Shown piece after piece: positions 36,901 to 47,416 of a DNA stretch of 64,000 nucleotides (within the stretch, counting starts at the first letter, position 1; every line of letters starts with the position of its first letter). This DNA is from Crambe crambe (Eukaryota; Porifera; Demospongiae; Poecilosclerida; Crambeidae). The notes under the pieces are model-generated. The model saw only the letters and a program-made list of their open reading frames with translations. It was not told where the DNA came from and did no database searches. The stretch is from contig OZ004581.1 of assembly GCA_963924555.1 (NCBI GenBank), forward strand, positions 4,340,001 to 4,404,000. Reading direction: 5' to 3'. The translations under genes and the position numbers were made by a program.

Positions 36901-39219
36901 TCCCAACCACGTTTAGAGCTATGTAGCTATTATATATATATTTAATTTTTATGAAAATCAATGAGGAGCTAATGGAGAACAGTTTCTATATGCTCTATGA
37001 TTTGATTGCGTGTATTTATTCTTTGATGTTGAAAACCATGACTTTTACCAGATCCTGAGACCTGTTGCCAACATTCATAGCATGCTGTTATGGAAGGCCA
37101 TGTACTGCTTTCCCCTTCTTACTCCTTACTCTGAAATATCACCATTACAAATTATTGATGAAGAAGTGGCTAGAACATCCACTGACCTTCCATCAGGAGG
37201 CAATGATGTACAAGAGCCAACTGGAAGCAGTGCTAAGGAGTTATCTGTTGAAATTATTAGTGCTAAAAATCTGGACTCTGGTGAGATTTCTGGAAGTAGC
37301 AGGAACATGGATTCAACTCACCATGAAGAAGACACTACCTCAGGCTCTGATGATCTTCAAGACACTGTTTCTGGTAACTCTAGAACAAGTTTGAATAATG
37401 ATTATGGAACCTTTGATGGCACTTCAGAGACATCACCTAGAGAACAATCACATGACATATCTGCTAATAAGGAAGAAAATAGTGCTGATGAGTGCAATCC
37501 ATGTGTCAACAATCTAGAGTTTTATAACTGTCATGAAAGCTTGCATATCCAGATGAGATCAGAAAATATCTCAAGATCTTGTGCTTGCTTATCATCCACT
37601 GAATCCAGGGATGGCCCATGTTCCAGCTCTCCTGAATGTACAGATAATGTCGTGTCTCGACCCTGCTCATCTTCATCGAACCTTTTTGATTCAAATGACC
37701 ATTGTTCATCATCAGGGGACTTTGCATCTGCTGATCATGAATCGAACCAAAGAGAATTTGCTAGAGGTCGTTATTTTTTAAGAGAAGCCACTCCCACTCT
37801 GTAAGTGTAGCGTTGTGCATATCTTTCTGACTCAATAACTGTGAGCCATGTGTAGTATATGGTACAGTAGCTGTACATAATAATGTATACAGCATGCAAA
37901 ATAATTGCGGGCACTCTAATCGGAGATGTTTACAGTGATTTGAATTATAGCTATCCATGTTTCTCCCAACTTGAATCAGTGTATGAGTTTATAGATGTAC
38001 ATTCCTGTGTAACTGCTATGATTTGGGAACTACATTTGTGTGACACGCTAGAATCATAACCCTGTATACTCTTACTTAGGTCACGTTTTAGTATTGGAGT
38101 GGATGGATTACCCTATTTCCAAGATACAGTGCAAGCACGTTTAAAAGAAATGAGAATGCTTCATCAGCAGCAAATACAAAAACTGTCCTTGAAGCTAAAA
38201 GAAGCCAAAGAAAAGGTAATGATAAAATTTTTATTATTAAATAACTAGTGGACTCTTTATAATAGGTACTTTCAGCAAACTTTGATATGACAGGAACTCG
38301 GAGAGGAGGAAGTGGCGAATTGAATCTGGATGAAAAAGATGCTGAGGTACATATTATATGATGTTTGTATCCAAGTGTATACTCTAACACAATGGGAAAA
38401 TGAGAGTATCACACTTTCTAATCATATGATTAAATACATTTTCCCTCATTATTTCCCGTGCTATTAATCCCTAATTGCACTCTATTTATGATTGCACTCC
38501 TACATCTGACTAGTAAGACACTTCTGAAGATAGTAGGCAAGAAAATTGTAGGCACTAGGCTTATCTGAGTGGTATGTTAGGCTTATGTGGCAAACATTAC
38601 TGGTACTAGGTTCACATAAACGACTTCCTACAAGCTGCCCAGCTGATACAACATAATGATTAATGGGCTTTTTTGTGCAATTTGAGTATAATTACATTCA
38701 AAACTGTCTAAAATTGCACTCCACTTTACCTTGTGCTATTTACCAAGCCAGTTTCTCATGCAATTATACCCAAATTGCACTCAAAAGCATGTGATTACTT
38801 ACTGAACAGTTTCTGTTACATGTACTTAGTACCTTCTCTGTTACATGTACCTATGTAGTCTCCATCTAGCCTTGGGGACTGGGACTGTTTGGAGGAGGGT
38901 GGTGAAGGAGTACTCTGGATACCTGATCATGCAGCTACACATTGCTATGGATGTGGAGGAGAATTCTGGACAGTCAAGAGAAAGCATCACTGCAGGTGGG
39001 TGTGTATACAGTCATAATGAGGTCACCCCAAGAAATGAAAACTGTTTGGTTGACATGAATAGGAGCTGTGGAAAGGTGTTCTGTGCATCATGTTCAAATT
39101 TTTTCTGCCAAGTTCCTCATGAACAACTCTATGGTGATGTGCGTGTGTGTGAAAAATGTTTTTATAAGCTTGATGGACACTTAAAGAGAAATTCTTCCCA
39201 AAATTTCAGCCCCGCCTGA
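20467..39219 (+). CDS. MTMR3/4-like: Myotubularin-related FYVE phosphatase, MTMR3/MTMR4 type
   Basis: Exons: 20467-20689, 20846-20988, 21061-21146, 21356-21573, 21637-21763, 22586-22699, 22750-22908, 22992-23152, 28189-28297, 34310-34505, 34761-34940, 36595-36774, 37052-37800, 38080-38215, 38266-38346, 38859-38995, 39063-39219. They sum to 1051 codons plus a stop, in frame throughout. Domain order: PH-GRAM ([21 protein letters not shown]), then the myotubularin phosphatase with [33 protein letters not shown] and the CX5R loop [10 protein letters not shown] Ser/Thr/Asp-rich linker (exon 37052-37800) and a coiled coil (38080-38215) follow. The C-terminal FYVE finger has the signatures WIPD, KRKHHCR and RVC. 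The family removes the 3-phosphate from PI3P and PI(3,5)P2 on endosomes, and nothing here looks inactive. The 63-nt segment 21574-21636 is in frame, so its removal is uncertain. A coding exon upstream of 20467 is possible. Confidence 0.95.
21772..21905. repeat. Minisatellite in an MTMR intron
   Basis: About four to five diverged units built on GGGAACCTGGGGACTGGTA with variable spacers of AGGTATAGGGAATA type, starting just after the 21763 exon donor. Unit length varies from about 21 to 32 bp. Confidence 0.75.
22100..22380. repeat. Diverged piece of the CCTCGTACCCAGGCC element family
   Basis: The block CTAGATTCAACTCATCTCACT, then AGAAGCATTCTATGC, parallels the interior of 31027-31652 and 4501-4812. 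Terminal repeats are missing. Confidence 0.4.
23397..24790 (+). repeat. Direct tandem duplication of about 480 bp, second copy split by an insertion
   Basis: Copy 1 spans about 23397-23872. Copy 2 spans 23873-24256 and resumes at 24648-24790. Shared blocks include GAGACCAGAGGGTACAAAGC, CCGAGGCATCCAGTCTTTTA and GGATGAGATTATGCAAACAT. The unmatched 24257-24647 segment (about 390 bp) therefore entered copy 2 after the duplication, or the copies recombined around it. Divergence between copies is a few percent, including small indels. Confidence 0.8.
24889..24918. repeat. Poly-C tract
   Basis: About 30 uninterrupted C residues inside the MTMR intron. Length is likely to be assembly-sensitive. Confidence 0.9.
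25432..25852 (+). mobile_element. Non-autonomous element of about 430 bp with GCGAGCGAGC ends
   Basis: Starts AGCGAGCGAGCTGACTCTCA and ends near TTGCTTGCTTGCTCGCTG. The interior matches 11945-12384 closely (CAGGCATATGTACGG, TTTTCTACAGCCTTTTGTC, GTAGTAGTTGTAGAGGCTC). Confidence 0.65.
26476..26700 (+). repeat. Dispersed repeat, inverted relative to 1922-2111
   Basis: Matches the CFAP99-intron copy over most of its length in opposite orientation, from TAGGGATGGCACGGAT to TTTTACAGCGACTTCTAAAG. No protein is encoded. Confidence 0.6.
27184..27490. mobile_element. Foldback element with arms of about 100 bp
   Basis: The left arm runs TAAAGGAAAAATATTTTTTC, GTAGGGATGGCTGTGTG, AGTGAACTTCAGTCAAGTAA. 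The right arm carries the reverse complements TTACTTGACTGAAGTTCACT, CACACAGCCATCCCTAC and AAAAATATTTTTTCCTTTA. The loop is about 60 bp. Partial relatives lie at 1560-1680, 6835-6975 and about 30215-30375. Confidence 0.75.
28953..29533. mobile_element. Probable CCTCGTACCCAGGCC-family element
   Basis: The left boundary CTAGCCTCGTCTCCCCAAGCC and the right boundary GGCCTGGGGACGAGGCTA are inverted. The right end is itself a hairpin (CCAGGCCCTCC against GGAGGGCCTGG). The interior shows no reading frame. Confidence 0.5.
29770..30060 (-). mobile_element. Fossil tyrosine-recombinase fragment (DIRS- or Crypton-like)
   Basis: Minus-strand translation contains a stretch like the C-terminal catalytic part of eukaryotic tyrosine recombinases: an H-S-F-x-I-G-A-A-T-A-A-A pattern followed by QAGI, with an upstream GRPNEDG-like piece. 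The fragment is short, broken and not a gene. DIRS-type retroelements and Cryptons both carry such recombinases, and the remnant is too small to choose between them. Age looks old, since only part of one domain is left. Confidence 0.5.
31027..31652. mobile_element. Full-length CCTCGTACCCAGGCC inverted-repeat element
   Basis: Terminal inverted repeats of about 55 bp: the left end contains CCCAGGCCTGCTTTTTTCGC and GGTGGAAAAGCGAAGGGCCT. The right end carries AGGCCCTTTGCTTTTCCACC and GCCTGGGTACGAGG. Length is about 625 bp with no transposase, so it is a non-autonomous DNA-type element. The interior is shared with 4501-4812 and, more distantly, 22100-22380. Confidence 0.75.
33010..33245. mobile_element. 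Foldback element with arms of about 70 bp
   Basis: The left arm has GTCTATTTGCATTCACCTTG and CCCCTTGATCATTCA. The right arm has TGAATGATCAAGGGGCA and TGTGAATGTAAATAGAC. The spacer is about 90 bp. No coding capacity. Confidence 0.7.
33580..33840 (+). repeat. Degenerate minisatellite
   Basis: About ten or more diverged units of roughly 20-26 bp on the theme AATATTTTATCGCCAAGAAG, with variants GTCACCAAGAAG and ATCACCCAGAAG. It gives overlapping open frames with no protein signal. Confidence 0.8.
35267..35312. repeat. Solo palindrome with CCTCG-family ends
   Basis: ATACCAGGCTCTATTTTCAA is followed by its complement and by GGGACGAGGCTAT. This is a 46-bp hairpin that looks like an element reduced to one terminus. 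A similar piece lies at 27596-27662. Confidence 0.55.
38645..38800. repeat. Dispersed repeat in an MTMR intron, inverted copy at about 5585-5665
   Basis: The block GCCAGTTTCTCATGCAATTA and CAAATTGCACTCAAAAGCAT here is the reverse complement of the block in the CFAP99 intron. The unit is partly self-complementary (TGCAATTTGAGTATAATTA against AATTATACCCAAATTGCA). Confidence 0.6.
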
Positions 39220-39416
39220 ATGTCAGTTGTATTCTTTCTCTCTTGACACCAAGTGTCAATAATCACCTCACCATTAGCAAAACTTGAATGCACTCACTTT
39301 TTTATGATTAGATTATTTTATCATATTTTCTTATGGCCCATGGACATATGTGTGTATAATTATGTTTATGTGTAGCTAGATTTATTTTTATCATATCTCA
39401 ATTACATGTGTAGCTG

Positions 39417-39422
39417 AATAAA
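39417..39422 (+). terminator. Candidate poly(A) signal of the MTMR gene
   Basis: AATAAA lies about 198 nt after the MTMR stop codon. No competing signal of this form was noticed closer. Position is from the sequence; use is inferred. Confidence 0.45.
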
Positions 39423-39439
39423 TATAAACTAAGGTCATA

Positions 39440-40520
39440 TACAACACTTGACACCAAGCAAGCAAGTAGCTGATAAACTCTAGCTAAGATATTGCAGAGT
39501 CATTTAAGTTGCTTACTGATAGCCCAAGCACCTACAATCCACTTTGATAACCCTAGGCCCCCTCTACGATAACAGATCGCTCCATGGTGGATACAGGAGC
39601 TCCATTTAAGTAGACAGTCGAGCAAATCACGAGAGGAGAGGACAGAAAGGTAGACTGAGCTGTATGGTGGTCGGGAAACCAAGTGGTTTGAGAGAGCTGA
39701 CATCTAGTAGGAATACACCTGCTCAAGGGAGGTAGTTAGGGAGTGGCACTAGGCTTGACTCTTGTCAATACCCATGAGAGTAATGAACAGTTTGACGATT
39801 AAGGGCATGGAGTAGCCATTGATGCAAGAGAGCTGCCATCAGGCAACTGTGTGTAACACATGGTCTGTAAGCAACACCAAAGCCTAAGCTATGGAATTGC
39901 ATAGGTTTCCCACGAGGGAAAGGAATATGTGTGTATGTAGCATAGCTGCAACAAGAGGAGCTGATCACACCTTGTGTGTATACTGTGCAAAGCTTAGGTT
40001 ATGGAAGGTCAGATAATTATGTGAGGAGAAGAGGTAGCAGGGCAAAGGGCAAGAGAAGCAAGTACGGAGAAAGTGCTGTAAGGGAGGAATATATGGAGGA
40101 AGTGCTGGAGGGCAAGGGAAGCCTAGTGTGAAGAAATAGTTGGCAATACAATCTGCCCTTGTAACCACAGCAGATCTTAGGACGATTGTAACCAGATTGG
40201 TTTCAAGATTCAATGCAGGAACTGAAGCCTCTCATCGAGCTTAGGAATGCAGCTTACTCTAGATAGCTAGGGTCAGGAAGGAGCAAAGCAAAAGAGATAG
40301 CTACGTGTCCCACAGGAATAGGTAGATGCCATCCTTATTCCAATTCCAAAAAAAAAATGGAACTGGTGAGTAAAAGTTATGCTGGATGTGGTAGTCAAGC
40401 TGGTGGCTAGAATACTCAGATTAGTCTGTAGATTCCAGGTGCTGGCTGATAGGAATCTCAGTGTGGGTTCCAGATAGAGCTTTCTGATGATCTATTCACA
40501 ACCCCCCTGTGATAGCGAAA
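39440..40520. other. Unexplained block, less AT-rich than its surroundings
   Basis: This stretch reads differently from the AT-rich spacers around it, with pyrimidine-rich minus-strand text (CTTCTCTTGCCCTTTGCCC, ACTTCCTCCATATATTCCTC). It also holds internal near-repeats (AAGCCTAAGCTATGGAATT against AAGCTTAGGTTATGGAAGG). Short minus-strand frames of 67-82 codons exist, but none shows a known domain. It may be a non-coding mobile-element remnant; no class can be assigned. Confidence 0.3.
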
Positions 40521-43080
40521 TATTTTTGGAACGTGTTTTGTACATGCCAATGTGTGTATCATACATACCTCTGGTCCTTAAGAGGTGTGTGAAGATAAAA
40601 CTGGCATGATTACTCTTTGCTGTCTTATTACAAGTATGGTATAATAGTGTAACTTCTCAATCCTGAAGATCTTCCTTCACTTGCCTACTGCAACTGTATC
40701 AGGGCATACAGGGCCCTACTAATTACGACATACATGTACTATGTACATATGTACACCTGGGCCAATATATTATATAAGCACCTTAGACTCACTGGTTGCA
40801 TTTTCATTGCCATGTTTCTTGACAATCCTTATCCCCCCCCCCCTCCCCCTAAGAATCCTGTGTATATGAGAATAAAAGGAAAGCCAAGAAGACTGCTACA
40901 CTGCCACAAGATATACCTGTTTACAGGTAATATATATATATATGAACATCATCTATCTCTGCATCAATATCTGAGCATGTCCAACTATGGTGTGATGTGT
41001 CATGTCTGACCAAACAGACCTTTCAACCTTTGGGGGGTGGGACGGAAAGGTCTGGAGACTCGACATTATTCCGTGTTCCAGAGGAATGTAATATCACATG
41101 CAAAGAATCCACATGTGCCTGCACCTCGCCATATCTCTATATTATATCCAATTTGAGCTAGATTTTTTTTTGTGTCTGGTAGATTTACCCATAACTAGCA
41201 AAGGAAGAAAGCTGCTTACTAGCACACATGTACTGTGCACATACATGTGTGCTTATTATTATCTGGTCATGTGACTACTCAAATCTGATTGGCCTATCTA
41301 AATTCCTGCAGAGAAAACAAAACTGTGTCAAGAATCTCCACCTCCCCAGAGGTGAAAGGTCAGACTAATTACTTACACTGGCATTCAATAGTTACTACAA
41401 TGGGTATGTGTATACTTCTTAAGACTGGTATATGGCATGCGCAGAAACCATTGACCTATGTATGCACATCAACAGAGTAGCTCTGATGTCAAATCATGAC
41501 AAATACTACTTCATTACTTGGACAGCTATAAGAGTTCATAGCCTCCTATCATGGTATTTACAATTTTGTAGCACTACATTGGGAACAAAACAAGTTAGCT
41601 ACTACCCCTTCATTTATGCACACCAAAGGGTTAGGCAGTCGTGTTTTCCATATCCTGTAACAAGCTTTCAAACTTAGCAGGATTATTATCATTAAAGTAG
41701 GGTTTCACACATTCTATATAAGAAGCCCACCTATGACATCACAGGATCACCATTCCAGTAAATGGATGAGTAACACTCTCTCATACATAATAATATATAC
41801 CCATCAGTACACCTTATACAGAAGTTATAAGTAGATAATAGCTAGTCACCATGAGCCCGTGTAGTCTTCACGGGCCAGTGTAGTCTCCATGGGTGAAATT
41901 CCATGCTTAAACTCTGAATTTACGAAACAAAGCTTACAGCTTATTTCAAAAACACCTGAATTGCTGAATCAGATTTATTGGAACTCAATAAGACCCCTCA
42001 TAATTACATTTTTAAATGGTAAAAGTGCAACCATGCCTACTTGTCATGCACAGACTGTAGTCTTACGGGCCAGAACACTTCTTTTTTTCCACAGAGCAGA
42101 TTTTTCCTCTGCTCTGCAAAAAAAAAAAAAAAAAAAAGCAGTCTGGCCTACTTACAGTATAGAAATTATGAAAACACTAGTAAACACTTGATACTCATAG
42201 TCAAGTTATCCTTCAGAATTTTATGACCATCCAATAAAAATGGCCAGGATTGTGATCAAATTTGCAGCTTCCCAAGTAGATCTGTCAACTAAATATTAAT
42301 TTTTTGCACAAAGAAAATGAAAGATGCTATAATTCTGCTCCTCTTTGGCCTTATGGTGATGACTCTTCCATGTTTATTGAGTTGTAGCATTTTACATTAA
42401 CATAGTTCAGCTAGGTATAGCACACAATCACAGATGCAATGGTTAGCCATGTCCTTTTAATTACTCAATATCATAATATTATCATACAACTTGCTTCAAG
42501 TACGTAGCTTATCACTGGTACCCCTGGACCCAAACATTGAAGATAAAGGTTCTACTTACACTTTACTTTCGAATTGCATGTTGGCTGGTGTTAGAACAAA
42601 TTGCACATTATGTGCAGGGATTACTGAATTAAGACTATAATGGAAGAGTTGTGTTTATGGTTTAAGTATAGCAAAGTTTGGGAAACCGAGATGGCTTTCT
42701 CATCCTAGATGCAGACTGACAGAGAAATCTTTGCAGAGTATGGTGCTAGATATAATATGAAAGTGATGATCACATCCATTGCATGATGGTCATTACTTCT
42801 TAGGTCATTACTTCTTATTTGTTGTTTTAGTTTTTAGTTTTGTTGTTGGAAGATAGTAGTTATGCAATAATTATCTCAAGTTTCACAGCATTAATTTTCA
42901 TATCATTGTTTTAGTTATCACATAACTGTTTTTAATAAAACAGTTATTGTTCTCTGGAGTGAATATCAGCAGAAGACGCCAATAAATTTCTGTCTCTGTG
43001 TCCATATAAAAATGAATCTTTTGCTCTCAGTGGAACAACTCCAAATCTTGCAATTGTTGCTAACTTGAAACAGTTCAGTG
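40521..43080. other. Intergenic region upstream of the first beta-helix gene
   Basis: No gene is supported. Contains a C-rich tract at about 40832-40851, a short TA run near 40930 and a hairpin with A-rich arm at 42066-42150. The last 100 bp before 43081 probably hold the 5' UTR of the beta-helix gene. Confidence 0.4.
42066..42150. repeat. Small hairpin with a poly-A arm
   Basis: GGGCCAGAACACTTC, a T run and AGAGCAG are followed by CTGCTCTG, an A run of about 19 and AGCAGTCTGGCC. It is a near-perfect stem with GGCCAGA/TCTGGCC ends, so a tiny foldback element or its remnant. Confidence 0.5.
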
Positions 43081-46000
43081 ATGAATCTCAAGGTGCAGTA
43101 TATTGTGTTGTTATGGACACTAGTATCTTCTGTTGTTATAGGATCAGCTATATCGTCAGCACCTTATATCAAAAGGATCCGAATAAACTCTGTTGAAGGT
43201 AATGACGCTATTTGTTTGGCTGAGCATGCAGATACTCCCTGCAAGTCGTTTCAATGAGCAAGAAATCTCCTTATGCAGTACAGGAACAATGTTCTGATTA
43301 TCTTGGAAAACAATGTTACACTCAATAACATACTAGAGATTGCAAATTCCTCAAATATTGCTATAATTGGGAATGATCGTCAGAATGGAATGGATTTAAT
43401 CACAATCTCCTGCAGATCTGATAATACTGGTTTTAAGGTCACCAATGTTTCTGGCTTCAATATATCGTACTTGTCAATCATGAACTGCAATGCTGAGTGT
43501 GGTGGTCAATACTTTGCCATGTTGATAACTTTAACCTCCAATGTTGTCTTGAAGAATGTCCACTTTGAGTGTTTCCCATGCTGCAACGGCAGCACAGCTC
43601 TGGTACTGCAAAATAACCATGGCCGAGTAATCATCCAGAACTCATCATTTGGAGATGATAGTATGTTGGACTACTTAAGGAATCCTCACCATGGTAACCA
43701 TTACCTTTTGAACTCTTCATATACAGGTGGTATCAGCATTGATCAAACCTTGAATGATATAGTCAACTACAGCATCATTGAATGTTCATTTCATAACAAT
43801 ACAGCACCTGTTCATGAGGATCATCCAGCTTTTCCTGATAATAATTATCAGAAAACTCATGAAAAACTACGAGGACGTGGATATGGTGGCGGGATATTTA
43901 TTTTCTTTGGAGGAAGTGCATCGAATAGCACCCTAAGCATTCGAGGTGCAAACTTTATTAATAATAATGGGAAGAAGGGTGGTGCAATCTATGCATACTT
44001 TGGTGATCATGCCATGGATAACAATATATCAATACGATCCACTTTATTCGAAAAAAATCATGCTAATATTTCTGGAGGGGGGGTGAGTATCACTTATTAC
44101 AATTCTCAATGTTTGAACAATAAGGTATTTATATCTGAATGTAAGTTCTTTCACAATCATGCCACAGTCGGTGCTGGAATCTCAATTAATCTTTATCTTA
44201 ATTGTAGTCTACCTGTAATGGTAGTTAGTGATTGTGAATGGCTTAATAACACAGGTTTATTGAGTCCAACCGTTGATATATCCCCTATTGACTCCCATAG
44301 TGTTAGTGGTTTCCTACCAACACTGTACTTCACCAATTGTAGATTTTTTGGTAACCTCATATTAAAGGTTACAAAGGATAAATTTTATCACTTAAATACT
44401 GGAGTTTTTTTGGTTACAAAATTCAAGGTCATATTTCAAAGAAACATTACATTTTCACATAATAAATATTCTGCTGTTATCCTACTTTCAGCAAGGCTTG
44501 AAATTGAGCCAAATTCCAATGTTTTATTTGAAAATAATTATGGTCACAATGGAGGAGCTGTTGTGATGTATGGTTTTTCAACAATGATATTCCATCCATA
44601 CTCGTATGTAAAATTTTTAGGAAACCATGCTTATAACCATGGAGGGGCAATTTTTTATCGTACAGTCAATCAACATGACTTTTTGGACAGTGATACTTGT
44701 TTTCTCAGGAATGCTAACAAATCTTTGGTCGACACAGCAATTGTTGTATTTGAAAACAATAGTGCCGATTCTAATGGAAGTGCTATCTACTCTGAGTCGT
44801 TTCTTGGATGTTACTACAGATGTTTGTATCAAAAAGGGGATGATCCCAAAGAATTTAGTTTCACAGCTGAGAATATATTCAATTGCACTGGAAGATTTGA
44901 ATATAATTGGAACAAAGAACCAATTTTATTGAGCTCAGGGAGGAAATTTAAATTCGATAAAACTATTCCTCCTTTATTTTACATTATTCCAGGGAGTAAG
45001 CAGCGAATTCAACTTGAAGTTGTTGATGACTTCTATCACAAGATAGACTCCCTCCTCAGCATAAACCGAATTCATAATCACGTAGATCAAGTGGACATTC
45101 TTTCACCTTATGTCTTATCTAATGATATGATAATACAGCCCCTAGGGAAAAGTAAAAGTGTTTCAAACTTTGGTGTTTCAGCTGATGGACTAAGGCAGAT
45201 TTATTTCTATATCAATATTAGTTTACTCCCCTGCCCTCCTGGCTTTTATCTCGAGAACAACAGGAGTTGTATATGTGGTGATAAAGTTTATGACTCTGTG
45301 ATTAATTGTGATGAAAATTTCCAGGCAGAAATTAAGTCAAATATGTGGGTAGGGTATATACCACAAACATCAGTTGGTCCTGAAAATTTATTTTTCTCTC
45401 TTTGTTCATCTCCTTTATGTAAAATGAATGTTCTAGACCATCACCTCCCGAATTCCAGTGATTATTTAGTGAGACATATATGTGGTGCTACAAGAGAGGG
45501 AATCATGTGTGGAAAGTGTACACATAATCGTTCTGTATTTTATCACTCAAGAAATTCCACATGCGGTGTTGATGAGCTCTGTAATTTTGGTTTCCTCTTT
45601 TACTTTCTCTCAGAAATTGTCCCAATGGTCATCTTTTTTATAATTGTGATAATGTTTGATCTGAGTTTCACTTCAGGTAAAGCAGTTGGTTTTGTATTTT
45701 TCTCTCAATGTTTGAACCACTTAATACTGAATACTAATAACATCTTTACTCATCTTCGCACCCCGTACCACATTTTCTATGGATTGTTTAATTTTGAATT
45801 CTTTCTGATTGAAAATCTCAGCTTTTGTTTGTGGAAAGGTGCTCAAATACTCGATGTGATAGCTTTTAAATATGTGACTATATTGTTTGCTTTTGGACTG
45901 GTCCTTATTCTAGTGGTAAGTCTCAATAATTTAAGTTGTTACAGACTTTGCCATTTACAGACAAACTTTAGTACCAAAAGTTCGCTAGTACACGGGCTGT

Positions 46001-46824
46001 CTGCCTTTTTGATAATCTGCTATGCTCAGTGCACTAAAGTCAGCTTCTATATACTAAAATATTCTAGGCCAATGGGATACAGGATGAAATATGAAGGATA
46101 TTACTCATATTATGGAGGTCTTCCTTTCTTCCATTCTGAACACCTGATGTATGCCATTCCAGCTCTCTTTAGTCTTGTGGTGGTAACCATACTGCCTCCT
46201 TTGATTCTTTTACTCTATCCTCTCTCTCTCCAGTTACTCTCCCTTTGTGGATTACATGAACATTGGATTGTCCATAGAATCATCTACCTCACTCGCATCA
46301 ATAAACTTATCCCTTTCTTTGATTGCTTCCAAAGCTGCTACAAAGATCAATTCAGGTTCTTTGCTGGCCTCTACTTCATCTACAGAATCTTAATATTCGT
46401 GTGCTTTGTTGCAACTGATGGTGTTTCCAACTTCTGCTTGTGTTCTGTAGTACTTCTATTTGCATTTCTTTTGATACACTCAATTTCACAACCTTATCAA
46501 GAGAGAAAGGACAATATAATTGAATCTGTCATGTTTTTCAACCTTGCCATGATTACATCTTGCAATTATATATTGGATCGCTATAAAGATGGTACATATA
46601 ATTTAATCACTGCAATTAGTATTATAGAGCTTATTCTCTTGTATTTACCAATGATCGCTATCCTCTGGATGATTATTAAACATTTCAATATGTATTTGAG
46701 GAAAAAATGCAGAGGATTAGATACAGAGATGAACAATATTTTGAAAGATGAATCTGCAATGATTAATGGTGGTACACACAGAGGGTATGGAACATTGAAT
46801 AGAGAAAGGACCGTAAATCAGTGA
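43081..46824 (+). CDS. Beta-helix ectodomain / multi-membrane-span protein, copy 1, with one in-frame TGA
   Basis: Intronless frame of 1248 codons. ATG at 43081 opens a signal peptide (MNLKVQYIVLLWTLVSSVV). Codon 59 (43255-43257) is TGA; the rest is open to the stop at 46822. The other copy, at 47417-51151, has a glycine codon at that point. Ectodomain: many N-x-S/T sites and repeated GGAI or GGAV turns (KGGAIYAYFG, NGGAVVMYGFS, HGGAIFY), as in right-handed beta-helices of the polymorphic-outer-membrane-repeat type. Next comes a Cys-rich stem (LPCPPGFYLENN, CGKCTHN). Last are about eight hydrophobic segments, starting at FLFYFLSEIVPMVIFFIIVI and ending at LILLYLPMIAILWMII, then a polar tail. 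I do not recognise a named family; a receptor or adhesion role is inference. Ribosomes could restart at M63 (43273), but that product lacks the signal peptide. It may be a recent null allele or an assembly error. Confidence 0.75.
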
Positions 46825-47416
46825 TGTAATGTACTAGCTATCATTTAAGTGAAAAGCACTATTAGAGTTGTTTTTTTATACAATGAGTGTTTTCATGAGA
46901 TTCACATGACAATTTTTTTATCTCAAAATTATAGAAATTTATAACTGTGGTTGAAACTATGTTAAACTCCAGTGCTTTCCCATGATAAGTTCATATATAC
47001 ATTCATATGAACGGGGAGCCAAGGGCCTTTAACTGGTTACAGTTGCATTAACTATGGACTCAGGTGTGATAACTCAATATTCATGTTCATCTGGTTGTTG
47101 GCAGAAACATCCCAATCTCTTGAAGTCCAGGATTGTACCTAGCTAACTATTAGAGTTTTTAGTTAGTGAGGTATACACATTCCTATATTGAACACCCCAT
47201 TCTGTAATAGCAGATACATTGCTGTCTGCTCAATTGTCAGTTTGAAAGAGTCCGGACTATTTCGAGTCACCCTAAAATGATTCTAGGTATTTGATAATGC
47301 TAACACACGGTTACAAAAAGTAGAGGAATCATAAATTTTACACCCAGCTGAATATGCAATGGATGAACTAATTAATTGTTGCTTCTAGCTACAATTTTTT
47401 CTTTATCTTCTTCCAG
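46825..47416. other. Tail-to-tail spacer between the two beta-helix genes
   Basis: About 590 bp shared by two convergent 3' ends. It is AT-rich and should contain both 3' UTRs. No further gene was seen. Confidence 0.5.

Noticed and set aside
43255-43257. Selenocysteine or other programmed recoding at the TGA
   Set aside because: The other copy has Gly, not Cys, and no conserved stem-loop could be argued from reading. A sequence error or recent null allele is simpler.
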